The translations under genes were made by a program, and so were the position numbers. A stretch of 64,000 nucleotides of DNA from Cellulophaga algicola DSM 14237. GTDB lineage: Bacteria > Bacteroidota > Bacteroidia > Flavobacteriales > Flavobacteriaceae. Under the pieces are notes generated by a model, which saw only the letters and a list, made by a program, of their open reading frames with translations, was not told the DNA's origin and made no database searches. Below, in pieces: positions 46,410 through 55,053 of the stretch (within the stretch, counting starts at the first letter, position 1; each line of letters begins with the position of its first letter). The stretch is taken from NCBI RefSeq assembly GCF_000186265.1, contig NC_014934.1, forward strand, positions 806,001 through 870,000, read 5' to 3'.

Positions 46410-47423
46410 TTATAGGGAGTTTCTTTTGATTAGATCCGAAGGCATAATCAATTGTGTAATTTTTTTATTTTTAATATGGCTCGCCGCTTTTCTTGCCATT
46501 TCTTTAAAATCCGTAGAAATAGTAGTGATCCCTCCGAAAATAATTTCTTTAACCACATGATCATTGTGAGACAAGATTCCAATTTCTTTGCCTACTTTAA
46601 ACTCACTGTTTCTAATATCCTTTAAAACATCCCAGAGGTAGGTGTCACTTACAAAAAAATAGACGTTTCCTCTCTGAACAGCTCCAGGTTTATATTTTTC
46701 CAAAATACTATTGCTTATAGAATAGTCTGAACAAAATCTATTAAAAGCATTTAATATGCCAACAGGATAATCTGCATCCTCCTTGAAGAAAAGTATAAAT
46801 TTTTTGTATTTGGTAATTTTCGGAAGCAGTTCTACCAATTTGGAATAAGTAGATTCCTCAAACTCTTGCGCTATATAGGAATATGATTTATTCAGCGGTA
46901 TGAACCTATCTATAATTAATAACTTCTCAGGAGGAATTACCTCCATAAGAGGCCTTAAATTTAAATCTGGAATAGGAGCAACGACGTACATACCATATTT
47001 GCCTTGTATATTTTGGAATACACTACTAAATATAGCACTATTATTATGATGAAAAAAAACATCAATTTGATATTTTTTACCAAGTTCTTTTCTAAAGGTA
47101 TTATAAAATTCTTCTTGAAAACGTTGAAAAGAAAACAAGATGAGTGCCACCCTCAACACTACTTTAGTTTCTTCACTTACAACAAAATACCCTTTGAGTT
47201 TTTTTGATTCTATGAGTCCACGATCTTTGAGCTCTTCATAAGCCTTAACGATAGTTTTTCTTGCAAACCCTAATTCAGAGACCATTGTATTAATAGAAGG
47301 CAATTGATCTCCTATTTTTAGAATACCAGATTGTATAGCATCTAATACTCCATGAACTATTTGCTCATGTTTTGATAATAAATTTACCTCTTGAAGGTTT
47401 TTTATTTTATCTATTAACGTCAT
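46410..47423 (-). CDS. GntR-type regulator with LacI/periplasmic-binding-like sensor domain
   Basis: A 337-residue regulator. Residues about 10-80 are a GntR winged helix (ILKIGDQLPSINTMVSELGFARKTIVKAYEELKDRGLIESKKLKGYFV). The remainder (about 90-325) has the layout of a LacI/periplasmic-binding-protein sensor domain (KYGMYVVAPIPDLNLRPLMEVIPPEKLLIIDR, then EIGILSHNDHVVKEIIFGGITTISTDFKEMARKAA), the same domain pair as AraR. Such proteins bind a sugar or glycoside inside the cell. It reads toward susC, 207 bases away, and most likely controls the galactoside cluster. Matching inverted half-sites flank it on both sides. Confidence 0.88.
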   Translation of the reverse strand: MTLIDKIKNLQEVNLLSKHEQIVHGVLDAIQSGILKIGDQLPSINTMVSELGFARKTIVKAYEELKDRGLIESKKLKGYFVVSEETKVVLRVALILFSFQRFQEEFYNTFRKELGKKYQIDVFFHHNNSAIFSSVFQNIQGKYGMYVVAPIPDLNLRPLMEVIPPEKLLIIDRFIPLNKSYSYIAQEFEESTYSKLVELLPKITKYKKFILFFKEDADYPVGILNAFNRFCSDYSISNSILEKYKPGAVQRGNVYFFVSDTYLWDVLKDIRNSEFKVGKEIGILSHNDHVVKEIIFGGITTISTDFKEMARKAASHIKNKKITQLIMPSDLIKRNSL

Positions 47424-47447
47424 CTTAAAAAAATCAATCGTACATAA

Positions 47448-47500
47448 GAATACTATTACAAAATAAATATCGAGAAATTTATCTAGAATAAATAGTATTC
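47448..47500. promoter_or_regulatory. Spaced inverted repeat in the regulator's promoter region
   Basis: GAATACTATT (47448-47457) and AATAGTATTC (47491-47500) are perfect reverse complements separated by 33 bases, just upstream of the GntR-type gene. They contain the same TACTAT/ATAGTA half-site as 46375-46389, suggesting autoregulation, perhaps by looping. Confidence 0.45.
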
Positions 47501-47505
47501 AAAAA

Positions 47506-47534
47506 AAAAACCCATCAATTTCTTGATGGGTTTT
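47506..47534 (-). terminator. Terminator after tRNA-Val
   Basis: 12-bp arms AAAACCCATCAA and TTGATGGGTTTT with a 4-nt loop; on the minus strand a run of ten T follows. It lies 10 bases after the tRNA. Confidence 0.9.
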
Positions 47535-47544
47535 AAATTATCGG

Positions 47545-47619
47545 TGGGCCTTGTAGGATTCGAACCTACGACCCCCTGCTTGTAAGGCAGGTGCTCTAAA
47601 CCAACTGAGCTAAAAGCCC
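47545..47619 (-). tRNA. tRNA-Val (anticodon UAC)
   Basis: A 75-base cloverleaf on the minus strand: acceptor GGGCUUU pairing with AAGGCCC, D-arm AGCUCAGUUGGUUUAGAGC, anticodon arm CCUGC-CUUACAA-GCAGG with UAC (47582-47584), and T-arm GUAGGUUCGAAUCCUAC. The discriminator is A and the 3' CCA is not encoded. It sits between folC and the GntR-type regulator. Confidence 0.95.
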
Positions 47620-47698
47620 GATTTGCAAAACTTGTTTCGTTAAGCGAGTGCAAATATATAATAGTTTTTCAATTCTCAAAAGAAAAAAATGATTTTTT

Positions 47699-48910
47699 TT
47701 ATAAAATTTCTGCTACAACAAAAGTACTTCCTCCTACATAGATAAAATCTTCATCAGACGCTGCCATCAAAGCACTTTCAAGTGCCTTATTTACAGAAGA
47801 ATAAGATGCTCCGATCAATTTATGTGCTCCCGCAGTATTTTTTAAAATAATTTCATCTAAACCTCTATTTATTTTTGGTGCACAAAAATAATAAGTCGCT
47901 TCTTTAGGAAAAAGCGGTAAAATTAGCGCCAGGTCTTTATCTTTCACAAAACCTAAAACCACATGCAACTGATCATATTCTTGTTTCAATAACTGATTAA
48001 CTACTATTTTAATTCCGTCTGAATTGTGTGCGGTATCGCAAACTACGGTTGGATGTTCCGATAGTGTTTGCCACCTCCCTAAAAGACCTGTATTTACAAT
48101 AACATTCAACAAGCCCCTCTCAATAGCTTCTTTTGACACCTGAAACCCCTTAAGCTTATGAATAACCTCAAGTACACCTTTCATGTTTTTCTCTTGATAG
48201 GAGCCTAATAAGCTAGTCTGATAGAGTTCTACTACGACTTGATCAGCAAACGTAATTTCAGCACCCTTAGATTCTGCAATGGCCTTAAAAACATCTTGAG
48301 TTTCTAATTGCGTTTCACTCACCACCACAGGAACATCATTCTTTATAATCCCAGCTTTCTCCGCCGCAATTTTTGCAAGCGTGTCACCTAGCATTTCTAT
48401 ATGATCTAAACCTATATTTGTAATTAAAGAAACTTCTGGAATAACAATATTTGTAGAATCCAAACGGCCACCTAATCCGACCTCTACAATAGCTATATCA
48501 ATATTTTGAGTTACAAAATAATCAAACGCCATCCCTACAGTCATTTCAAAAAAAGACAACTTATTTTCTTGGAGGTACTCAAAATTAGCTGCTATAAAGT
48601 CAACTACTTCTTGCTCACTAATACTGCTACCATTAATTTTTATTCGCTCTCTAAAATCCTTTAAATGGGGAGAGGTATACAAACCCACCTTATACCCTGC
48701 CTCTTGTAAGATAGATGCAAGCATATGACTACTAGAACCCTTTCCGTTGGTCCCAGCTACATGTATACTTTTAAATTTATTCTCTGGATTGTTTAAATGT
48801 GTAGAAAATTTGATAATGCCATCCAATTTACCTGAATGTGCAATGACTCCTTTTTGTTGATACATTGGAAGTTGCGCAAACATCCAATCTAACACCTCTT
48901 GATAAGTCAT
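47699..48910 (-). CDS. folC: Bifunctional dihydrofolate/folylpolyglutamate synthase
   Basis: A 403-residue Mur-ligase-like enzyme that adds glutamate to dihydropteroate and to folates. The ATP loop HVAGTNGKGSSSHMLASIL, the Mg-binding region VGLGGRLDSTNIV, ITNIGLDHIEMLGDTLAKIAAEKAGI and the C-terminal VCDTAHNSDG are all present. It starts 3 bases after tonB ends, so it is the last protein gene of the long run from glutamate dehydrogenase. Confidence 0.95.
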   Translation of the reverse strand: MTYQEVLDWMFAQLPMYQQKGVIAHSGKLDGIIKFSTHLNNPENKFKSIHVAGTNGKGSSSHMLASILQEAGYKVGLYTSPHLKDFRERIKINGSSISEQEVVDFIAANFEYLQENKLSFFEMTVGMAFDYFVTQNIDIAIVEVGLGGRLDSTNIVIPEVSLITNIGLDHIEMLGDTLAKIAAEKAGIIKNDVPVVVSETQLETQDVFKAIAESKGAEITFADQVVVELYQTSLLGSYQEKNMKGVLEVIHKLKGFQVSKEAIERGLLNVIVNTGLLGRWQTLSEHPTVVCDTAHNSDGIKIVVNQLLKQEYDQLHVVLGFVKDKDLALILPLFPKEATYYFCAPKINRGLDEIILKNTAGAHKLIGASYSSVNKALESALMAASDEDFIYVGGSTFVVAEIL

Positions 48911-48913
48911 TTT

Positions 48914-49801
48914 CTAGTCCCTCAATTTAAAATTTATCACAACAAAACCAACTTGTTGGTTAGGTGCATTAGGGTCAGGTTTCCAGGAATGAGAGCGCGC
49001 TGTTTGCTCTGCAGGCTTCATCAAACAAGGATTTGTATTTGTAGTCCCTTTTACTCCTGGGGTAGCACTAATTACACGACCAGTTCTATCTACCACAATT
49101 TTAACCACAACCCTACCTTCTTCGTTACAGTCTTGTTTTACAGAACTACTCCCTGATAATGATCTACCATTTAAACCATAGCCACCTGTACCATTTCCAG
49201 AACCTGGAGCCCCATAGTAACTTGTTGCATAAGGATCTCCGTTAGGATTACCCTTATCACCAGCTTTATTATCATTACCCTCACCACCAGATGCTGAACC
49301 GTCGGATTGATTAAGTCCTCCCATCATTTCATCAAGCTTTTTCTTTTTAGCGTCTTGTTCTTTCTGAGCTTTTACTTTTGCTTCTTGCTTTTCACGAGCA
49401 ACGCGATCTGCCGCAGTCTTAGCTGCCTTTTCTGCTGCATCTGCCTTTCGCTTAGCTTCCTTTTGCTGCTTAATTACTAAAGACTCTTCACTATCCTGAG
49501 TAACCACTTTTTCAGTTGGTTGTTCACTCGATGCGGTTTCCTCTGGAACTACTTCCTCTACTTTTTCCTGTTGAGAAGGCGGTACTACAGGTTTATCTAT
49601 AGGTTCTGATTTAATTTTTTCTTTTGGTTGAACAGTACCACTTCCGTACTCTGTTGTCCCAAAATTTATAGAAATTCCATTTTCTTCAGGAGGATCTAAA
49701 TAAGTTAGTCCCACATAGAAAAGCACCAACAACAGTAAACTTAAAAGTACTGTTGTTAGTGTAAAAGATTTCTTCTTGTGTCTCGTGTCTAGTAATGACA
49801 T
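48914..49801 (-). CDS. tonB: Energy transducer TonB
   Basis: A 295-residue periplasm-spanning protein: cytoplasmic start, one N-terminal membrane helix (about 13-34, LTTVLLSLLLLVLFYVGLTYL), a Pro/Lys/Glu linker, an Ala/Lys-rich coiled segment, a Gly/Asn/Ser-rich stretch (about 165-215), and a C-terminal TonB-like domain (EEGRVVVKIVVDRTGRVISA to VGFVVINFKLRD). Its start overlaps the exbD stop by one base. With ExbB and ExbD it converts ion motive force into opening of SusC-type transporters. It is one of probably several TonB proteins. Confidence 0.9.
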   Translation of the reverse strand: MSLLDTRHKKKSFTLTTVLLSLLLLVLFYVGLTYLDPPEENGISINFGTTEYGSGTVQPKEKIKSEPIDKPVVPPSQQEKVEEVVPEETASSEQPTEKVVTQDSEESLVIKQQKEAKRKADAAEKAAKTAADRVAREKQEAKVKAQKEQDAKKKKLDEMMGGLNQSDGSASGGEGNDNKAGDKGNPNGDPYATSYYGAPGSGNGTGGYGLNGRSLSGSSSVKQDCNEEGRVVVKIVVDRTGRVISATPGVKGTTNTNPCLMKPAEQTARSHSWKPDPNAPNQQVGFVVINFKLRD

Positions 49802-50187
49802 TATTTTGGTCGCACTGCCAATATCACCTTGTACTTATTCTTATTTGCAATATCCATAACGCTAACTGCTTCTTTAATTGCAACGCTTTCTTCTGCTCTT
49901 AGAATAATTGTAGGGTTCTCTTGTCCTTTTAGTGCTTTTTTTAGTTCAATTTCTATATACTCTCCATTAATTCTCTCATTATTAACGAAGTACTCTAAAT
50001 CTTTATTAATACTTACAGAAACATTCTGAGTACTTGTAGATTTCCCTTTTGCTTTTGGCAATAATAAATCTAATGCATTTGGTGAGTTAGACGTTAACAT
50101 AAAAAACACCAATAACAAGAATACAATATCTGTCATTGAAGACATACTGAAATCTGGACTAACTTTATTTCTTCCTTTTAGTTTCAT
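49801..50187 (-). CDS. exbD: ExbD/TolR-family biopolymer transporter
   Basis: A 128-residue inner-membrane protein with one membrane helix (SSMTDIVFLLLVFFMLTS) that carries the essential Asp of the proton path, followed by a periplasmic domain. It is 9 bases after exbB and overlaps tonB by one base. Confidence 0.93.
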   Translation of the reverse strand: MKLKGRNKVSPDFSMSSMTDIVFLLLVFFMLTSNSPNALDLLLPKAKGKSTSTQNVSVSINKDLEYFVNNERINGEYIEIELKKALKGQENPTIILRAEESVAIKEAVSVMDIANKNKYKVILAVRPK

Positions 50188-50196
50188 AACTAAAAA

Positions 50197-50895
50197 TTAA
50201 AGAGGTTCGTTTAATAAATCCAAGAAATCAACAGCATTTGCTTCCATGCTATGAACAACTTTATCTGTTCTATTCACCAAATGGTTATATCCAATGTAAG
50301 CAATAATTCCTACAATTAAACCCGCTACCGTAGTTGTCATTGCCGTATAAATACCTGATGCTAAAGAACCCATTTCTGCCTGACCACCACTTGAAGCCAT
50401 TTCATGGAACGCTAAAATCATACCAATTACAGTACCTAAAAACCCAATCATAGGGGCAGCACCAGCAACAGTAGCCAAAATACTAACATTTTTCTCTAGT
50501 TTGTACACTTCTAATGTACCAGCATTTTCTATGGCTTTATTGATATCTTCTAAAGGCTTACCTATACGAGATATTCCTTTTTCAGTTAACCTAGCTACAG
50601 GAGAATCTGTTTGAGCACAAAGCAATTTTGCAGCTTCTAATTTTCCGTTTGACACATGATCACGAATTTGATTCATGAAATTTTTATCAATTTTTGATGC
50701 TGCTTTTATAGCAAATATTCTTTCGAAATAAATGTACAAGGCAACAAAAAGCATTACAAATAATACTGAGATAATAATGATACTCCCTGCACCACCATCA
50801 ATAATTAAATCGATGATGGAAAGTGTTTTTTCTTCAGGTAAAGCATCTCCTATTTGAGCCTCTTCAACAAGGTCTTGGAACAATAACATATACAT
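50197..50895 (-). CDS. exbB: ExbB/TolQ/MotA-family proton channel protein
   Basis: A 232-residue inner-membrane protein with three helices: about 33-55, then GTLEVYKLEKNVSILATVAGAAPMIGFLGTVIGMILAF, and MTTTVAGLIVGIIAYIGYN. The last two match the MotA_ExbB channel signature. It forms the ion channel that powers TonB. It follows nhaD by 42 bases and precedes exbD by 9. The start may be Met1 or Met3. Confidence 0.93.
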   Translation of the reverse strand: MYMLLFQDLVEEAQIGDALPEEKTLSIIDLIIDGGAGSIIIISVLFVMLFVALYIYFERIFAIKAASKIDKNFMNQIRDHVSNGKLEAAKLLCAQTDSPVARLTEKGISRIGKPLEDINKAIENAGTLEVYKLEKNVSILATVAGAAPMIGFLGTVIGMILAFHEMASSGGQAEMGSLASGIYTAMTTTVAGLIVGIIAYIGYNHLVNRTDKVVHSMEANAVDFLDLLNEPL

Positions 50896-50937
50896 ATTCT
50901 ATTAAGTTGCTGTTATAACGGTATTATACGGATAAAA

Positions 50938-52299
50938 TTATACGTTTAAAATAAAATTTCTCATCAAAATGAAAACAACCGCTCCAGATAGAAATCCTAT
51001 CAAGGCTAACCAAGATATTTTCTTGAAATACCAGAAGAAATCTATTTTTTCCATTCCCATTGCAACAACACCTGCAGCAGAACCAATAATCAGCATACTA
51101 CCACCTGTACCTGCAGAATACGCTATAAAATGCCAAGCCGGTTCATCTAACCCTATTTGGAACATTCCGATACTTGCTGCTACCAATGGCACGTTATCAA
51201 TAACCGCAGAACCTACCCCTAACAACAAGACCACTAAATCAGAAATTATTGTAGAATGTAGTTCAGTTCCTAATCTTGGAACAGAATCATTTAAAACTCC
51301 TGCAAAGTCAAAAAGTAAGCCTAATGATTCTAATGCCGCAACAGCTAACAATATACCTAAGAAAAACAAAATACTTGGCAATTCAATTTTAGATAGAGAA
51401 CTGTGTACCGGACTATGATGACCTGCAGCATCTGATTCTCCATCTATTGTAGAAATACTAAATTTAGAACTACTATATATCTCTGCAAAAGTTGCAACGA
51501 AAGCTAATGACAGCATCATCCCCATATAAGGAGGCAAATGTGTTACTGTTTTAAAAATTGGTACAAAAATAATTGCCCCTAATCCCAAATAAAACATTAC
51601 TGCTCCATATTTAGATTTAGGTTTATCATTATCAGATCCATCATCTTCAATACTTCCTTTAAAAACCTTCATGCGAGATGCAATAAATGTTGGAATAACA
51701 AAACAGAATATTGACGGAATTAATACATGCTCTACTAAAACACCTGCAGTAACTTTATTCGCAATCCATAACATTGTTGTCGTAACATCTCCTATTGGAG
51801 ACCAAGCACCACCTGCATTTGCAGCTATAATAATCAAACCTGCAAACCACAGTCTTAAATCGCGTTCTTTAATTAATTTCTGAAGTATCGTTATCAACAC
51901 GATAGTAGCCGTAAGGTTATCTATAATTGCTGACAAGACAAATGCCAACGAAGAAATAATCCATAACAGACTCCCTTTCTTTTTGGTTTTTATATACCCT
52001 TTAATCGTAGAAAAACCATCAAAGTAATCTATAATTTCAACAATAGTCATCGCTCCTAATAAGAAAACTAAAATTTCAGCTGTTTTCCCTAAATGATGAA
52101 GTAAAACACCCTCTAAGTGATGCGCCTCCTTCCCTACTCCTGGAATAATCTCATAAACATCCATATGTGTCAATGCGATAATAGCCCATAAAATAGCCAT
52201 CATCCCTAAAGCAGGAATAAGCTTATCTATTTTTAAGTTATGTTCTAGAGTAATTGCCAAATAACCCAGTACAAATACAATAATAATAATGGTTTCCAT
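50938..52299 (-). CDS. nhaD: Sodium/proton antiporter NhaD
   Basis: A 453-residue inner-membrane antiporter of the NhaD type (ion transporter superfamily) with about 12 helices. Signatures include AIIDNLTATIVLITIL, IIIAANAGGAWSPIGDVTTTMLWI and the mirror motif GVGSAVIDNVPLVAASIGMF with SAGTGGSMLIIGSAAGVVAMG. It exports Na+ for protons and suits a marine cell. It is 13 bases after the glutamate dehydrogenase gene and just before exbB, an arrangement that puts ion homeostasis and TonB energisation in one transcript. Confidence 0.93.
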   Translation of the reverse strand: METIIIIVFVLGYLAITLEHNLKIDKLIPALGMMAILWAIIALTHMDVYEIIPGVGKEAHHLEGVLLHHLGKTAEILVFLLGAMTIVEIIDYFDGFSTIKGYIKTKKKGSLLWIISSLAFVLSAIIDNLTATIVLITILQKLIKERDLRLWFAGLIIIAANAGGAWSPIGDVTTTMLWIANKVTAGVLVEHVLIPSIFCFVIPTFIASRMKVFKGSIEDDGSDNDKPKSKYGAVMFYLGLGAIIFVPIFKTVTHLPPYMGMMLSLAFVATFAEIYSSSKFSISTIDGESDAAGHHSPVHSSLSKIELPSILFFLGILLAVAALESLGLLFDFAGVLNDSVPRLGTELHSTIISDLVVLLLGVGSAVIDNVPLVAASIGMFQIGLDEPAWHFIAYSAGTGGSMLIIGSAAGVVAMGMEKIDFFWYFKKISWLALIGFLSGAVVFILMRNFILNV

Positions 52300-52312
52300 A
52301 AAATTAGTTAGT

Positions 52313-53539
52313 TTAAATTAATTGTTTCAATGCGATTTCAAAAGCTGTCTTACTTATGTTCTTTTTTGTTGTATTTTCTTCAAATATATTTAAAATTGCG
52401 TTTCTAATTGTAGTTGATGTATCTGTAAATATCAATTCATCATCCATAGAAACTCTTCCTTCCATGAAAAAAGCAAATACACGTGCCATTCCACAGTTCG
52501 AAATAAAATCAGGTATCAAACTTACTCTTTCATCTGTAAATTCCATAATTGGACCGAAGAAAATTTCTTTATCCGCAAAAGGAACATTAGCTCCGCAAGA
52601 AATTACTTCCAAACCAGTATCAATCATCTTACTTATTTGATCTTTCTTCACCAATCTTGATGCAGCACATGGCGCAAAAATTTCAGCCTTGATATTCCAA
52701 ATACGCTCATTAATTTCATCAAACGGAATCATAGCATCAGAAACCAACGTATTCCCATCTTTATTTTTATAGAGGTTTACAATTTCTTCAAACGTAAATC
52801 CATCTTCATTAATAACACCACCTACTCTATCTATAATTCCTACAACCTTAGCGCCCATTTTGGCCAAGTAAAATGCTGCAGCAGCACCTACATTACCAAA
52901 ACCTTGAACAATTGCTCTTTTACCTTCTACAGAACCTCCATAAATATCATAATAATGCTTTACAGCTTCAGCAACACCAAAGCCCGTAATCATATCTGCA
53001 ACGGTATACTTTCTAGAAACATCAGGAGAATAATTAGTTCCTTCTAAAACTTTTATAACCCCTAATCTTAATTGCCCTATTCTATTTATTTTGTCTGCCT
53101 CTGTAGGTCTAAAATGCCCATTAAAAACACCTTCTTGCGGGTGCCAAACTCCTGCATCTTCCGTAATCGGAATTACCTCATGTATTTCATCTACATTTAA
53201 ATCTCCTCCCGTACCATAATAGCTTTTTAACAATGGAGCTACCGCATGATACCATCGCTCTAGTACGCCTTTTTTTCTTGGATCCTTAGGATCAAAATTT
53301 ATTCCAGATTTAGCACCTCCAATTGGAGGACCTGATACTGTAAATTTAACTTCCATAGTTTTTGCTAATGACAAAACTTCATTAACATCTAGACCTTCTC
53401 TCATACGTGTTCCGCCACCAGCAGCTCCACCTCTAAGAGAATTTATAACCGTCCAACCCTCTGCTTCTGTTTCCGCATCTTTCCAATGGAATACAATTTC
53501 TGGTTGTTTATTCTCGTATATCGCTAGTAAATCTTTCAT
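52313..53539 (-). CDS. Glu/Leu/Phe/Val-type dehydrogenase, probable glutamate dehydrogenase
   Basis: A 408-residue NAD(P)-dependent amino acid dehydrogenase. The catalytic Lys is in PPIGGAKSGINFDP, the Asp in YGTGGDLNVDE, and the Rossmann motif is VQGFGNVGAAAAFYLAKMGAKVVGI. The length and the start (WKDAETEAEGWTVINSLRGG) fit the short bacterial Glu/Leu/Phe/Val group. Glutamate is a likely substrate because gltB-gltD lie 2 kb away on the other strand, but leucine or valine cannot be excluded. It leads the minus-strand run into nhaD and the TonB genes, and is divergent from an acyl-CoA dehydrogenase. Confidence 0.87.
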   Translation of the reverse strand: MKDLLAIYENKQPEIVFHWKDAETEAEGWTVINSLRGGAAGGGTRMREGLDVNEVLSLAKTMEVKFTVSGPPIGGAKSGINFDPKDPRKKGVLERWYHAVAPLLKSYYGTGGDLNVDEIHEVIPITEDAGVWHPQEGVFNGHFRPTEADKINRIGQLRLGVIKVLEGTNYSPDVSRKYTVADMITGFGVAEAVKHYYDIYGGSVEGKRAIVQGFGNVGAAAAFYLAKMGAKVVGIIDRVGGVINEDGFTFEEIVNLYKNKDGNTLVSDAMIPFDEINERIWNIKAEIFAPCAASRLVKKDQISKMIDTGLEVISCGANVPFADKEIFFGPIMEFTDERVSLIPDFISNCGMARVFAFFMEGRVSMDDELIFTDTSTTIRNAILNIFEENTTKKNISKTAFEIALKQLI

Positions 53540-53684
53540 GTATGTAATTTTTAAAAAAAAATAATGTGACTTTTAATTAGTTACTTATAAAATAGTATCC
53601 GAAAAACTAAAATGAATATCCCCCTAAGGGGTTACTGTTGCCTCATAATTTTATTTTAAAAAAAAATTAATTTGATAGATGTAG

Positions 53685-53692
53685 CAAATATA
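53685..53692 (-). promoter_or_regulatory. -7 box of the dehydrogenase-nhaD-TonB operon
   Basis: TATATTTG on the minus strand, exact match to TAnnTTTG, about 146 bases before the start codon. A TTTG at 53710-53707 is only 14 bases further upstream, shorter than usual. Confidence 0.5.
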
Positions 53693-53826
53693 AAAATAAT
53701 GAAACGCAAAAAAAGCATTTAACACAAACTAAACACGATTTTTTTGAGTATTTTAAAGGCTTCAAACTATACTTATGAAATTCTTTGCTTTGAAAGGTTT
53801 TTTTTAATCATATAACAATAATCAGT

Positions 53827-53834
53827 TATATTTG
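53827..53834 (+). promoter_or_regulatory. -7 box of the acyl-CoA dehydrogenase gene
   Basis: TATATTTG followed by CAG, 29 bases before the ATG at 53864. The nearest TTTG upstream is too far away to be the -33 element. Confidence 0.6.
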
Positions 53835-53863
53835 CAGTAGTTTTTTAATTATATCGTAATTAT

Positions 53864-55006
53864 ATGGATTTTACATTATCAGAAGAACAATTAATGATTC
53901 AACAAGCGGCTAGAGATTTTGCTCAAAATGAATTACTGCCAGGAGTTATAGAAAGAGATGAAGAGCAAAAATTCCCAAAAGAACAAATTAAAAAACTAGG
54001 CGAGCTTGGGTTTTTAGGTATGATGGTTGACCCAAAATACGGAGGGAGCGGACTTGACACCTTATCTTATGCTATTGCCATGGAGGAGCTTTCTAAAATT
54101 GATGCTTCGGCCTCTGTAGTTGTTTCTGTAAACAATTCTTTAGTTTGTTGGGGATTAGAAATGTTTGCAAACGAAGAACAAAAACAAAAATACCTTACCA
54201 AATTGGCTACCGGCGAAATGATCGGTGCTTTTTGCTTATCTGAACCTGAAGCTGGCAGTGATGCAACATCGCAAAAAACAACCGCTATAGACAAAGGAGA
54301 TCACTACCTATTAAATGGAACCAAAAACTGGATCACAAACGGTAGTACCGCGGGAGTTTATTTAGTGATTGCCCAAACAGATATTGAAAAAGGCCACAAA
54401 GGTATTAACGCCCTTATTGTAGAAAAAGGCACCCCAGGATTTGAAATTGGCCCTAAAGAAAATAAACTAGGTATTAGAGGTAGCGACACGCATTCTTTAA
54501 TGTTTAATGATGTAAAAGTACCTAAAGAAAATAGAATTGGTGAAGATGGTTTTGGCTTTAAATTTGCAATGAAAACCTTGAGCGGAGGAAGAATTGGCAT
54601 TGCAGCACAAGCATTAGGTATTGCAGCAGGAGCTTACGAACTTGCGCTTAAATATTCAAAAGAACGCAAATCTTTTGGTACAGAAATATGCAACCACCAA
54701 GCAATAGCCTTTAAATTGGCAGATATGCATACCGAAATTGAGGCTGCTCGTTTGTTAGTTTACAAAGCTGCATTAGACAAAGACAACGGGAAAAACTACG
54801 ACCTGTCTAGCGCTATGGCAAAACTATACGCATCAAAAGTAGCTATGGATACCACCGTAGAAGCGGTTCAAATTCACGGAGGAAATGGTTTCGTAAAAGA
54901 TTACCATGTAGAACGATTAATGAGAGATGCTAAAATCACTCAAATCTATGAAGGAACATCAGAAATACAAAAAATAGTCATTTCAAGAAGTATTATTAGC
55001 AAGTAA
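53864..55006 (+). CDS. Acyl-CoA dehydrogenase
   Basis: A 380-residue FAD flavoenzyme that introduces the alpha-beta double bond in acyl-CoA during beta-oxidation or branched-chain amino acid breakdown. It has all ACAD features: FCLSEPEAGSDA, KNWITNGSTAGVYLV, the C-terminal QIHGGNGFVKDYHVERLMRDAKI and the catalytic Glu in IYEGTSEIQ. The chain-length preference (short-chain type, by overall look) is not certain. It is a single gene with its own -7 box and a strong terminator. It is divergent from the glutamate dehydrogenase operon. Confidence 0.94.
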   Translation: MDFTLSEEQLMIQQAARDFAQNELLPGVIERDEEQKFPKEQIKKLGELGFLGMMVDPKYGGSGLDTLSYAIAMEELSKIDASASVVVSVNNSLVCWGLEMFANEEQKQKYLTKLATGEMIGAFCLSEPEAGSDATSQKTTAIDKGDHYLLNGTKNWITNGSTAGVYLVIAQTDIEKGHKGINALIVEKGTPGFEIGPKENKLGIRGSDTHSLMFNDVKVPKENRIGEDGFGFKFAMKTLSGGRIGIAAQALGIAAGAYELALKYSKERKSFGTEICNHQAIAFKLADMHTEIEAARLLVYKAALDKDNGKNYDLSSAMAKLYASKVAMDTTVEAVQIHGGNGFVKDYHVERLMRDAKITQIYEGTSEIQKIVISRSIISK

Positions 55007-55022
55007 AAATTATTTTAAACAC

Positions 55023-55053
55023 AAAACACCCCTATATAATTAGGGGTGTTTTT
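55023..55053 (+). terminator. Terminator of the acyl-CoA dehydrogenase gene
   Basis: 12-bp arms AAAACACCCCTA and TAGGGGTGTTTT with a 6-nt loop, then further T. Confidence 0.85.

Larger units (their letters stand above)
53540..53863. other. Divergent promoter region
   Basis: About 324 bases between the glutamate dehydrogenase (-) and acyl-CoA dehydrogenase (+) starts. It holds a -7 box for each direction and a CCCC-TAA-GGGG hairpin (53621-53631) in the leader of the minus-strand operon. No coding frame. Confidence 0.6.

Noticed and set aside
31525-47423. Reading the SusCD cluster as an agar or carrageenan locus
   Set aside because: No secreted polysaccharidase, sulfatase or GH16/GH82-type gene is present; the only hydrolase is cytoplasmic.
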